Positions 36,492 to 46,576 of a DNA stretch of 64,000 nt are shown here, one piece after another. The notes beneath the pieces were generated by a model, which saw nothing but the letters and a program-made list of their open reading frames with translations, did no database searches and was not told where the DNA came from. The translations under genes and the position numbers were made by a program. How positions within the stretch are numbered: the first letter of the stretch is position 1; each line of letters starts with the position of its first letter. The stretch is from Chlorocebus sabaeus (Eukaryota > Chordata > Mammalia > Primates > Cercopithecidae): assembly GCF_047675955.1 (NCBI RefSeq), contig NC_132916.1, positions 69,433,481 to 69,497,480 on the forward strand, written 5' to 3'.

Positions 36492-37507
36492 TTACATTTT
36501 GGCATGTTTTTGCGATGGCTGGTACCGTTTGTTCCTTTCCATGTTTAGTGCTTCCTTCAGGTCTCTTGTAAGGCTGACCTGGTGGTGACAAAATCTCTAA
36601 GCATTTGCTTATCTGTAAAGAATTTTATTTCTCCTTCACTTATAAAACTTAGCTTGGCCAGATATGAAATTCTGGGTTTAAAATTCTTTTCTTTAAGAAT
36701 GGTGAATATTGGCCCCACTCTCTTCTGACTTGTAGAATTTCTGCTGAGAGATCTGCTGTTAGTCTGATGGGCTTCCCTTTGTGGGTAACCTGACCTTTCT
36801 CTCTAGCTGCCCTTAAGATTTTTTCCTTCATTTCAACTTTGGTGAATCTGGCAATTATGTGTCTTGGAGTTGCTCTTCTCGAGGAGTATCTTTGTGGCGT
36901 TCTCTGTATTTCCTGAATTTGAATGTTGGCCTGCCCTATTAGGTTGGGGAAGTTCTCCTGCATGATATCCTGAAGAGTGTTTTCCAACTTGGTTCCATTT
37001 TCCCCCTCACTTTCAGGCACCCCAATCAGATGTAGATTTGGTCTTTTTACATAATCCCATACTTCTTGCAGGCTTTGTTAATTTCTTTTTCTTCTTTTTT
37101 CTTTAGATTTCTCTTCTTGCTTCATTTCATTCATTTGATCCTTCAATCGCTGATACTCTTTCTTCCAGTTGATCAAGTCGGTTACTAAAGCTTGTGCATT
37201 TGTCACGTATTTCTCATGTCATGGTTTTCATCTCTGTCCATTCGTTTATGGCCTTCTCTGCATTAATTATTCTGGTTATCAAGTCTTCCACTCTTTTTTC
37301 AAGATTTTTAGTTTCTTTGCACTGGGTACGTAATTCGTCCTTTAGCTCTGAGAAGTTTGATGGACTGAAGCCTTCTTCTCTCAACTCGTCAAAGTCATTC
37401 TCTGTCCAGCTTTGATCCATTGCTGACGATGAGCTGCGTTCCTTTGGAGGGGGAGATGTGCTCTTATATTTTGAATTTCCAGCTTTTCTGCCTTGCTTTT
37501 TCCCTAT
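36492..37507 (-). pseudogene. L1 ORF1 remnant (RNA-binding protein), broken
   Basis: ORF1 encodes the trimeric coiled-coil nucleic-acid chaperone that coats L1 RNA. Here the start codon reads ATA (minus strand, 37505-37507), and the frame is interrupted after the coiled coil, near 37214, and again downstream. Open pieces cover residues of the N-terminal and coiled-coil part (37214-37420) and of the RRM and C-terminal part (36649-37020, with RTPQRYSSRRATPRHI visible). A frameshift near 36690 spoils the C-terminus. The TAA at 36492-36494 matches the usual end. Confidence 0.88.
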
Positions 37508-38107
37508 CTTTGTGGTTTTATCTGCCTCTGGTCTTTGATGATGGTGACGTTCTGATGGGGTTTTGGTGTGGGTGTCCTTCCTTTTTGTTAGTTTTCCTTC
37601 TAACAGTCAGGACCCTCAGCTGTAGGTCTGTTGGAGATTGCTTGAGGTCCATTCCAGACCCTGTTTGCCTGGGTGTCAGCAGCAGAGGCTGCAGAAGATA
37701 GAATACTGCTGAATAGTGAGTGTACTTGTCTGATTCTTGATTTGGAAGCTTCCTGTCAGGGATGTACCCCACCGTGTGAGGTGTGGGGTGTCAGTCTGCA
37801 CCTAGTGGAGGATGTCTCCCAGTTAGGCTACTCAGGGGTCAGGGACCCACTTGAGCAGGCAGTCTGTCCCTTCTCAGATCTCAACCTCCGTGTTGGGAGA
37901 TCCACTGCTCTCTTCAAAGCTGTCAGACAGAGTCGCTTGCGTCTGCAGAGGTTTCTGCTGCTTTTTTGTTGTTGTTGTTGTTGTTGTTTAGGTGTGCCCT
38001 GTCCCCAGAGGTGGAGTCTACAGAGACTGGCAGGCCTCCTTGAACTGCTGTGAGCTCCACCCAGTTCGATCTTCCCAGGGTTTTGTTTACCTACTTAAGC
38101 CTCAGCA

Positions 38108-38146
38108 ATGGCGGGCGCCCCTCCCCCAGCCTCGCTGCTGCCTTGA
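38108..38146 (+). pseudogene. Probable L1 ORF0 start, cut short (copy at 32369)
   Basis: On the strand opposite to the L1, within its 5' UTR, AGCAATGGCGGGCGCCCCTC gives an ATG in good Kozak context at 38108, as expected for the primate L1 ORF0. A TGA follows after 12 codons. The L1 antisense promoter would drive this strand, which is also the UTRN sense strand. Confidence 0.6.
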
Positions 38147-39685
38147 GGTTAGATCGCAGACTGCTGTGCTAGCAATGAGGAAGGCTCCACGGGCGTGGGA
38201 CCCTCCCGGCCAGGTGTGGGATATAATCTCCTGGTGTGCCTGTTTGCTTAAAGTGCAGTATTGGGGTGGGAGTTACCCGATTTTCCAGGTGTTGTGTGTC
38301 TCAGTTCCCCTGGCTAGGAAAAGGGATTCCCTTCTCCCTTGCACTTCCCAGGTGAGGTGATGCCTCACCCTGCTTCAGCTCTCGCTGGTTGGGCTGCAAC
38401 AGCTGATATTCCTTTCTTGTGTTGTGACAGTAGAGTGGGGGTCATGCTTTAATGCATATTATTTTGACCATTTTTCCCTGTAGGGATCACTTTGTCCTTA
38501 GCCACATTCGTGTACTTGTCTCAGCCCATTCACAAAGCCTTCTGTTATCCTCTGCAAGTCTATTGTCTGACTGGGTCCAGAGAGTAAACATTTCCTTCTT
38601 TTGAAAAGAAGCAAACATTGTCTGTTTCATGTGATAATTAGGAAACTTCTAAAAGATATAAAGTAGAAACACAGTTTGTAGCATGACTCTCTGTAGGGTT
38701 AGTGTGAAACTAGTATTTCTGTAATTGTGAAAAATGAATGATTATATTAATTTAGAAAGTTTGCTTAGAAGGACTATGCTTATTTTAATATTAGGTATTA
38801 ATCATTTCATAGGTTGATTCTGAATGTCGTATACCTACATACTAAGGGTTCAGTAAGTTTATTAGATATGATTTAATATAAATTACAAACTCTAGCCTAT
38901 TGAGGGAGTACTTTGAAAATACATTGCACCAATCCCTAAGCACATTTTCCTTTCTTATTTATTGCATACTTTACATGTTGTAATATGCATACAGAAAATT
39001 CCTGTAGTACATATAATTGACAGTGGAGGAATATCAATTAGTATTACTAGTAAAAATATCAATAAAATCAGTGATTAAATATACTTTGGCAAGAAGACTG
39101 CATAAAATTAAAGTTACATGATTCAAATATTTATGTTTTTAAAATAGCACAAATTGTTAACTTTTATACATTCATATATTTATGTAAACTTTCAGTTACA
39201 GGTTTTAAGTGTGCTGTACTTGTGTGTTAAAAACAAATAAGAAAATTGACAATAAAAACCTAAAATGAAAACGGATGCTAAATCTGCAATAATAAAGATA
39301 GCAATAAAGGCTTTTTTTCTGGGCTATGTGTTATTTCATAGCAAGGATAATATCTTATTAATTTTTGTAATTATCTTCCAATTCCTAGGAGTGGGACTAC
39401 TGTGACTAACATTTGGTAGATTACTCAGTAATTCTTTGATAAACAATGAAATTAAGAAAACTCTGTGCTTTTAAAGTTAAAAAAACATGTTTCATCTGGT
39501 CGACTTATAAGTGAAATAGAAATGATCTCTCCTTAGTGTTGTGTAAAACTATGTTCTAGTGTTGATTATTTAATACATTCTGGTTTTAATTATAATTTGA
39601 TACTTCCCCAAATAGGTATTTCACATCTGTCTAAGATCACTGACTATTAAAATTGCAATAGTAATTTATAAAAACTGCATTGACA

Positions 39686-39810
39686 GAAAATTAACTACAT
39701 ACTGAGGGCTTGTAATTTGCTGAATACTTAAATACCAATATTTATACTTACTTAATACTTAATTACCAATAAGTATTCAGCAAGTTATAAGCTCTTAGTA
39801 TATAATTTTC
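39686..39810. repeat. Inverted repeat (foldback), arms about 41-45 bp, loop 39 bp
   Basis: Left arm 39686-39730 starts GAAAATTAACTACATACTGA and ends TTGCTGAATACTTA; right arm 39770-39810 is its near-perfect reverse complement, starting TAAGTATTCAGCAAGTTATA and ending ATATAATTTTC. The loop contains a further partial copy of the arm end (AATACTTAATTACCAA). No target duplication or known family name was recognised. Confidence 0.85.
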
Positions 39811-40264
39811 TTGTTTGTGTTCTTGATTTTAGATATATGATTAGATTTTTCTTGCTGTATGAAGTCACATGTATAAAGTGTGCAGCTCTAGCTATTTTGA
39901 ATCTTGCATCTACAATTATTAACAGATAGGTTTAATTCATAGTATTTTTAAAGGTGAAATCTTTTCAGCTTTATAATTGTCATTGTCATTTTGCTTTAAT
40001 TTGTCCTTCTTAGTTCTTGTGTCATGTGCAAAGTGACTTCAAGCTGTGTATTCTTCTAGACTTGGCCAAACACCCTGTTAATATATGTCATGAAATTACA
40101 GTATAGTTTTAATGCTAGTTGTTAAAAGTTAATAGAAAAGTTGCATCTTTAAGATATAATTAGTTTTAATGGTTTACCCCCAAGAAAGTAGATATTCATA
40201 AACAATTAACATGCTGTATATGGTTTTAAATGCATCTAATACATTAACATTCTTATAATTTTAG

Positions 40265-40350
40265 GGGTCGAACTGGAAAAATTAGAGTGCAGAGTCTGAA
40301 GATTGGATTGATGTCTCTCTCCAAAGGTCTCTTGGAAGAAAAGTACAGAT
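40265..40350 (+). CDS. UTRN: UTRN exon, start of EF-hand module 2 (equivalent of dystrophin exon 66)
   Basis: 86-nt exon, acceptor TAATTTTAG and donor GTATGT. It completes the Thr codon and reads [20 protein letters not shown] followed by GLLEEKYR, leaving one base. It opens the second EF-hand-like module (EF-hand_3 type). The donor T|GTATGT is the least consensus-like of the nine. The exon lies in the ~8-kb segment between two same-orientation L1 elements and would be lost, with the next exon, by recombination between them. Confidence 0.96.
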
Positions 40351-40594
40351 GTATGTAAGAGCTTTCATATACCAACAGTGTTTTTAGTAATAATAATGAT
40401 TATAACAATTTACTGGAAACTTACATTATATAATTTGTTAGTAGTAATAGTTCTCTCTCTTTTTTTTTAAACTTACTGTGCCTATACTAAGTTGGACAAA
40501 AGGTGGCAGTGCACAGACTTGGGGCTTTGTGTGAAATGAAAAACTGATTATAACTAAGAGATGAGGTGCCTGGATGGAGTGAGACCTAACTACA

Positions 40595-40790
40595 AATTAT
40601 ATTTCATTTAATTCTTAGAATAATCCCTCCATAATGTAAGCATTGGGATTTCCATTTTTCTGGCTGAGAAAATTAATGCTGAGATAGGTTAAGAATCTAG
40701 TCTAAGACTGCAGAGCCAATAAGGGATGGGGCTAGAATTAGATACTAGGTTTTTCTGACTCCAAAGCCCAAACTTTTTTATTTCTTTATA
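40595..40790 (-). repeat. MIR SINE remnant, reverse orientation
   Basis: GGGATTTCCATTTTTCTGGC, AGATAGGTTAAGAATCTAGT, GCAGAGCCAATAAGGGATGG and TTCTGACTCCAAAGCCCAAA are the reversed MIR core in order. Confidence 0.75.
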
Positions 40791-40974
40791 CTTCCAATGC
40801 TTAAAAGAAAAAGATGAACTAGAACCTTTATGGACATAGATGATAATCCTAAATAAACATATTTTACCATTGTGACAAAATAAAACATGATTTTTAAATT
40901 TTTGTTATATTTAGATTTACCAAATAAATCAACAGTGTTCCTTTATCTGTCAGTTGATGAAAGATATCTTGGCT

Positions 40975-41120
40975 TTGGAAAAGGCTTGTGCTCAGGAGCC
41001 AAGGGGACCTGTCTTCAAATTTCTGCCACTTAGTAGCTGAGTGTCTTTGGGCAGGTTATGTGATTTCATTGAATATTGCCAACTAAGAGTATTCCCATTT
41101 TACAGTTCAAGAAGCTGAAA
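40975..41120 (+). repeat. MIR SINE remnant
   Basis: CTTGTGCTCAGGAGCCAAGG, TTCAAATTTCTGCCACTTAG and CTTTGGGCAGGTTATGTGAT match the 5' half of MIR. Confidence 0.7.
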
Positions 41121-42505
41121 TTTAGCAAATTTTCTTCAACTGAAACCTGAAGCTAATAATTCCTGCTTGGAAAAGAATTATGAGTAATGTTTAAGGTACC
41201 TAGAAATAGCAGTTGTTGAATAATTGGTAGCAATTGCCGCTGAGTCCCCAAACTCTTAACTACTATCACATATATTTTGATTTATTTTTGTCCATAAAAT
41301 GTGAATTTGATCCCATCATGCTTATTCCCAGATGATTCTTTACAGAGAAATCCATACATTTGTGGGAGAGGATTAGGGATATTCTGTGAATAGAGAGATA
41401 CTAAAAAACAGTAGGATATTTGATTATAGGCCCTGTAAACTTAGTTCAGTTTTGTGTCGTATGTGAACATGAGTACATTTTAATAGCTTTTAATTTCTGG
41501 GATTGCTGTGAGGTTATTTGATTTTGAATTTCAGGTCTAGACCGTGATGGCCTGTTTTTCCTACATAGTTTGGCAGGAATGTCAGTGAAGAGATGTAGAT
41601 TTATATGAAATGAAAAGCTGATTGTAGGATTACGAGATGGGGTGCTATGACGGAGTGAGAGCCTAGTTAGCCATGCAGAAGGAGGCTTTGCACAGAGCTC
41701 TTGCTTTGTGGCACTTTATCCAGAATTTAAGTAGTTTTCAGAATCATAATCATGAAAAGATGTAATTTCCAAAGCTGAAGAAGTTATCATTTTTATAATG
41801 ATCAGGAAAGACAAATGTTAATGAAAATATCAATGTTACAAAATTAGAAATGGATTTTTTATCATCTCTGATTTGGGGTTTCTTGTGCTTCTGAAATAAT
41901 TAGGGTTCTCTGAAAGTAACAGTTATAGTGTAGAGCTTACTCTGATATATATGCAAATTCAACCTCAAAGCTTTCATTGTCTATAATTCAACATTAACTT
42001 TTAGATTTTGGCAGGGGAAGCAGAAGCCTCTGCAGTGAAATTTCTCATATTTAATTGAATCCACAAAGTATGCCATTTTAGGACTAATTAAATAAGAAAT
42101 CTCTTGGGTTTTAATCTTTAATCTAAATCTTTACTGAGATATCCAGACTTTGGAATGTCCTGGGGTTTTGTTTTGCTTTTTACTTTGAAGACCTTCACCA
42201 CTCTGATTCCAGTTTTTATTTCCCCCTTGATATCAGAAACTTCCTCATTATTATTTCCTTTATTAGAATTGATATTCCAGACAGTTTGCTCTTCAAATGC
42301 AATGGCAAGGCCGCCATTCAAGATCATTGGTATCTGTCTGAACATTGATTTTATTAATACAATGCCCAATGGCAGTGTCTTAACCCCATAACACTTTTTT
42401 CTCTTGGTCCTTTCCTAAGAATATTCCTTGTTTAGGTTCTAACAGTGCCCTGGTCTTTATGCTTATAGCTGGCTAGCTTCCTTGCCTCATCAAAAACACA
42501 TTTAC

Positions 42506-42665
42506 AGACCAGGCACAGTGGCTTATGCCTATAGTCCTAGCTACTTGGGAGGCTAAGGTGGGAGGATTACTTGAGCCCTGGGAGTCAGAGGCTGCAGTGA
42601 GCCATAGTCAGACCACCACACTTGCAGCCTGGATGACAAAGCGAGACCTTAAAAAAAAAAAAAAA
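42506..42665 (+). mobile_element. Alu SINE, sense, internally shortened
   Basis: CCAGGCACAGTGGCTTATGC at the start, then a jump to CTAGCTACTTGGGAGGCTAA and a tail of A residues. At about 160 bp it is either an Alu monomer or a copy with an internal deletion. Confidence 0.85.
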
Positions 42666-43344
42666 GTACACATTTTCAAACCATCCTTTTAAATTATCAT
42701 TAGCATCTCTTCTGTGCTGATTTATTAGAATTTGAGTTTTTAGATTATGACTTTCTTATTACCCATTCCTTTACCCTGACAGTGCTTTTTGTATCTGACT
42801 ATAATGTTGAGAATGTGAACTTTTGTAGGAACTTTTATAAGGATTTATAGAAATATGTCAAAATGTCTAAGGACACTTTTGTCCTTATGTTTTGTGAGTA
42901 GTTTTACCTTAATAGTGGCATAGCGGTATAGCCCTATGCCTCAAAAGAGGAAAGTTGGGCATAGTTGATCTTGCTGAAAACGTACACTTTTATGTAAAGA
43001 TTATTATACATATTCATCAACTTTTATTTACTTAACAGACCTCTTCCCAGGGACTGGTTTAAAATAAACATCATATTAAGACTACTGGATAAATATTTTT
43101 GTCTGTGATAGCCTTATTTTTTTTAATGGAAGAAACAAGTAGAGCTCTAACCAAATCTAAGTGAAAAAATTATAATAAAAATGAAATTTATCTTCATTGA
43201 ATTTGCTTTCCCTATGTATGCTTATAATTAAAGCCATACTTCATTATAATTACTGTGTCAGTATCACTGAGCTTGGTTCAGTTTGAAATTTCACCATTGA
43301 CGGCATTAGATCTAGCATTATATTCCTTATAAAAAGAGAGAATG

Positions 43345-43645
43345 GGCCAGGCACAGTGGCTCACGCTTGTAATCCCCAGCACTTTGGGAGGCCGATGTGG
43401 GTCAGATCACCTATGGTCGGGAGCTCGAGACTAGTCTGACCAACATGCGGAAACCCTGTCTCTGTAAAAATACAAAACTAGCCAGGCGTGGTGTTACATG
43501 CCTGTAATCCTAGCTACTCGGGAGGCTGAGGCGGGAGAATTGATTGAACCCGGGAGGCGGAGGTTGCAGTGATCCGAGATCGTGCCATTGCACTCCAGTC
43601 TGGGCAACAAGAGTGATGCTCCATCTCAAAAAGAAAAAAAAAAAA
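43345..43645 (+). mobile_element. Alu SINE, sense
   Basis: GGCCAGGCACAGTGGCTCAC to an A-rich tail that runs into a short (GA)n tract. Flanking AAAAGAGAGAATG (43332-43344) is partly echoed after the tail, so the GA tract probably includes the target duplication. Confidence 0.94.
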
Positions 43646-44369
43646 GAGAGAGAGAGAGAAAATGATACATTTTGATCTGATATCAGGTACTGTTTGAAAA
43701 TATTTTTAGAATCCAATTAATATTTACTCCACTTTCTTCTATTCTTGGAAAATTTCACAAGAAGAACATTTAGATTTTAAGTGCTTTTGAATTTTTAGAA
43801 TTTATTTCCAAAAAATATTAATTTCTATAATGAAATGGATTGTTTGTATTTGAAATTTCTTCCTCTTCCAAAAGTAACTTATCTTAGGATATTAGCTTTA
43901 TTGTTGAAAATTATATAACAATTTTGATCTTCAAAGTATTGTATATGGTGAATAAAAGGTAAACCAAGAGTGGACAAAATAGAAGAGTTTTAATTTTATT
44001 GAATTAAGAGAATTATAAAACAGATCAGTTTTTTAATGAATGGAAAAAGCTAAAAACTTTGTGAAAATACGCACACATTTTAAAATTTGATTAAATGTAT
44101 TTTGTTACATAAAGTAAAACAAAAACAGTGTTTATAGCTAATAAGGAATGGGAGACTGGCCCGAAAGAGAAAAAGCACACCATCTTGTACTTTTTAGTGC
44201 TGCTTATATAAAATAGATGTGAATGTAAAAGTCTTTAAAATAAGTTATAATATATGTACATTTAGTAGAATATTGAATTTAGGAGTGAACACAAAAAGTT
44301 GGTAAACCAATCTGTTAAAATTTGAAGGTTTGTTATTTAAGTTACGTTTATTCTTTTATTTTTTGTTTT

Positions 44370-44496
44370 TAATTTTTTTTGAGTTGGGGTCTTGCTATGT
44401 TGCGCAAACTGGTCTCACTCCTGGCTCAAGTGATCCTCTTGCCCTAGTCTCTCCAGTAGATGAGATTATAGGCATGTACCACAGCACCCAACTACG
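44370..44496 (-). mobile_element. Alu fragment, antisense
   Basis: GAGTTGGGGTCTTGCTATGT to ACCACAGCACCCAACTA; about 125 bp of a diverged antisense Alu or free monomer. Confidence 0.8.
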
Positions 44497-44921
44497 TCTA
44501 TTCCTTTGACGAGTCATGAAGGAAGCTTTATTTTGGCTCATTCTTTCTCAGTAAGAAGGGAATTTCTTATGAAGGTCATAAAATCAATTCATATGGGCTT
44601 ATTGTATCATTTTTAAAAGGAAATTTGTGTTTACTGATTTATACTATATATGCATGATTTATGTTTATATGTATATATATAACCCATTCTTGCAGGAACG
44701 GGTTAACTACATGCTTCTTAAAATAATCTAATATCATATGAAATGCAGAATATTAAGATCAGAATATTTAAGGTCATTGGAATTCAGGAGGCAACTAATC
44801 AGATTCATGTCCTTCTGAAATTTTTTTAATCTACATGTTTCAGTCCACATTACCAAAGATATATTTTAAGTAAAAGAACACTGTAGGCAGATGGAAGTTA
44901 ACCTCTTGCCTCTCTTTGCAG

Positions 44922-45079
44922 ATCTCTTTAAGGAAGTGGCGGGGCCCACGGAAATGTGTGACCAGAGGCAGCTGGGCCTGTTACTTCATGACGCCATCCA
45001 GATACCCCGGCAGCTAGGTGAAGTAGCAGCTTTTGGAGGCAGTAATATTGAGCCTAGTGTTCGCAGCTGCTTCCAACAG
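44922..45079 (+). CDS. UTRN: UTRN exon, EF-hand module 2 (equivalent of dystrophin exon 67)
   Basis: 158-nt exon, acceptor CTCTTTGCAG and donor GTAAGC. It reads YLFKEVAGPTEMCDQRQLGL, then LLHDAIQIPRQLGEVAAFGG and SNIEPSVRSCFQQ, ending exactly at a codon boundary. The LGEVAAFGGSNIEPSVRSCF stretch is nearly invariant between utrophin and dystrophin (where it is EVASFGG). It forms the middle of the second EF-hand-like module. Together with the previous exon it totals 244 nt, so joint loss would shift the frame. The complex L1/MLT1 nest begins 665 bp downstream. Confidence 0.97.
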
Positions 45080-45744
45080 GTAAGCATGAAGGATCACTGG
45101 TATGCAGGATGTGTTGGGGAAGGGTTTTGAGGATGTTCTGAGACATGGAATAGGGAACTCGGGCTGGAGCCAAATGCTGAAAGACTTTGGGTACCATCCA
45201 ACAAGTGGTATATTTTATCTCCTAAGGCTCATTTGCTTCAAAAAATAGCAACCCTTGCAAAGAGACTTGCTGTTTTTCTTTAATAAAAGCTACAGTGTTT
45301 AACCTGTGCCATTAATTGCTGTTCGTTCTGCCCTTTTCCTGGCGTCCTGTCCTACCACTCCTCTCCTTGCTCTCCACTTTCCAGCTGCACTGTGTTATTT
45401 CCTTGTTTCCTGCCTCAGCAGTGCCTTTGGACCTGCGTCTGCTGTTTAGACATTCTTCCTTCCCCATTGCCCACTAACTCACTTCTCATACCTAATCCTT
45501 ATTTGATCTTTAGATTTTAGCTTTAACTCTCATATCCTCTGAAAATCTTTCTCTGACCTCTTCAGATAATGCTATATTTTCCTATTATATTCACCTTAAT
45601 ATCTTCCACCTCTTCCTTCTCATACTCAGTACAATTATAATTACACACTGAATTATATAATTCATGGATTAGTATTTGTTTCTTCTGTAGGAACCTAAGC
45701 TCCATGAAGACAAGGACTGTGGCTATCATTTTACTGTTGTATCC

Positions 45745-45955
45745 TGTCTTAGTTCGTTCAAGCTGCTCTAACAAAATACCATAAACTGGGTGGCTTTTAA
45801 ACAACAGAAATTTATTTTCTACAGTTCTGGAGGCTGTCCATGATCAAGGTGCTAGCAGATTCAGTGTCTGCTGAGGGCCCACCTTCTAGTTCATTGCAAC
45901 CTTTCTTGCTGTTTCCTCATATGATGGAAGAAGTGAATGATCTGTCTTGGGCCTC
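45745..45955 (-). mobile_element. MLT1A-type MaLR LTR, antisense, left part
   Basis: Begins TGTCTTAGTTCGTTCAAGCT, the reverse complement of the typical MLT1A end, and continues with CCATAAACTGGGTGGCTTTT and CAGTTCTGGAGGCTG. The LTR is interrupted at about 45955 by the older L1 and resumes at 53438. It is a non-coding solo LTR of the ERVL-MaLR class. Confidence 0.8.
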
Positions 45956-46340
45956 TTTTTTTGTTTGTTTGTTTTATACTTTAAGTTCTGGCGTACATAT
46001 GCAGAACGTGCAGGTTTGTTGCATAGGTATACACGTGCCACGGTTGTTTGCTGCACCCATCAACCCATCATCTACATTAGATATTTCCCCTAATGCTGTC
46101 CCCTAGCCCCCCAACCCCTGGCAGGCCCCAGTGTGTGATATTCCCCTCCCTGTGTCCATGTGTTCTCATTGTTCAACTCCCACTTATGAGTGAGAACCTG
46201 TGGTGGTTGGTTTTCTGTTCTTGTGTTAGTTTGCTGAGAATGATGGTTTCCAACTTCATCCATGTCCCTTCAAAGGACATGAACTCATCCTTTTTTTATG
46301 GCTACATAGTATTCCATGGTGTATATGTGCCACATTTTCT
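45955..46340 (-). mobile_element. Older L1 fragment, 3' part (left half of a split element)
   Basis: L1 3' end on the minus strand: T-rich tail (45957-45975), 3' UTR and the last codons of ORF2, up to the insertion point of the younger L1. It is clearly more diverged from both long L1s than they are from each other. It continues at 52491. A duplicated GTCTTGGGCCT sits at 45944-45954 and 53438-53448, marking the ends of the older insertion within an MLT1 LTR. Confidence 0.9.
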
Positions 46341-46576
46341 TTTTTTTTTTTATTATTGTACTTTGAGTTCTAGGGTACATGTGCATAACGTGCAGGTTTG
46401 TTACATATGTATACTTGTGCCATGTTGGTGTGCTGCACCCATCAACTCGTCAGCACCCATCAACTCGTCATTTACATCAGGTATAACTCCCAGTGCAATT
46501 CCTCCCCCCTCCTCCCTCCCCATGATAGGCCCCGGTGTGTGATGTTTCCCTTCCCGAGTCCATGTGATCTCATTGT

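Larger units (their letters stand above)
32369..38403 (-). mobile_element. Near full-length L1 LINE (L1PA-type), antisense to UTRN, inactive
   Basis: 6.03-kb L1 read on the minus strand: 5' UTR 37508-38403, ORF1 remnant 36492-37507, ORF2 remnant 32617-36428, 3' UTR and A tail (as T run) down to 32369. It is flanked by a 12-bp target-site duplication TGATATTCCTTT at 32357-32368 and 38404-38415, which fixes both ends. About 100-150 bp of the usual 5' end are absent. The 3' UTR has a doubled CACCCATCAACTCGTC motif also seen in the copy at 46341, so both belong to the same or a neighbouring subfamily, older than the human-specific L1s (inference from the ORF1 coiled-coil sequence). It contains a (GTT)7 tract at 37968-37988. 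Confidence 0.95.
27750..40264 (+). other. UTRN: UTRN intron (12.5 kb) with a 6-kb antisense L1
   Basis: Contains a sense Alu (28526-28818), an antisense MLT1 LTR (29519-29910), a MIR (30945-31095), an antisense Alu (31580-31869), the L1 at 32369-38403 and a foldback palindrome (39686-39810). The AT-rich stretch 38416-39680 and the last 450 bp before the exon show nothing else. Confidence 0.8.
40351..44921 (+). other. UTRN: UTRN intron (4.6 kb)
   Basis: Contains a reverse-oriented MIR (about 40595-40790), a sense MIR (40975-41120), sense Alus (42506-42665 and 43345-43645) and an antisense Alu fragment (44370-44496). Two diverged copies of a ~62-bp sequence lie at 40532-40593 and 41606-41672. 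The rest is AT-rich without visible genes. Confidence 0.8.
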
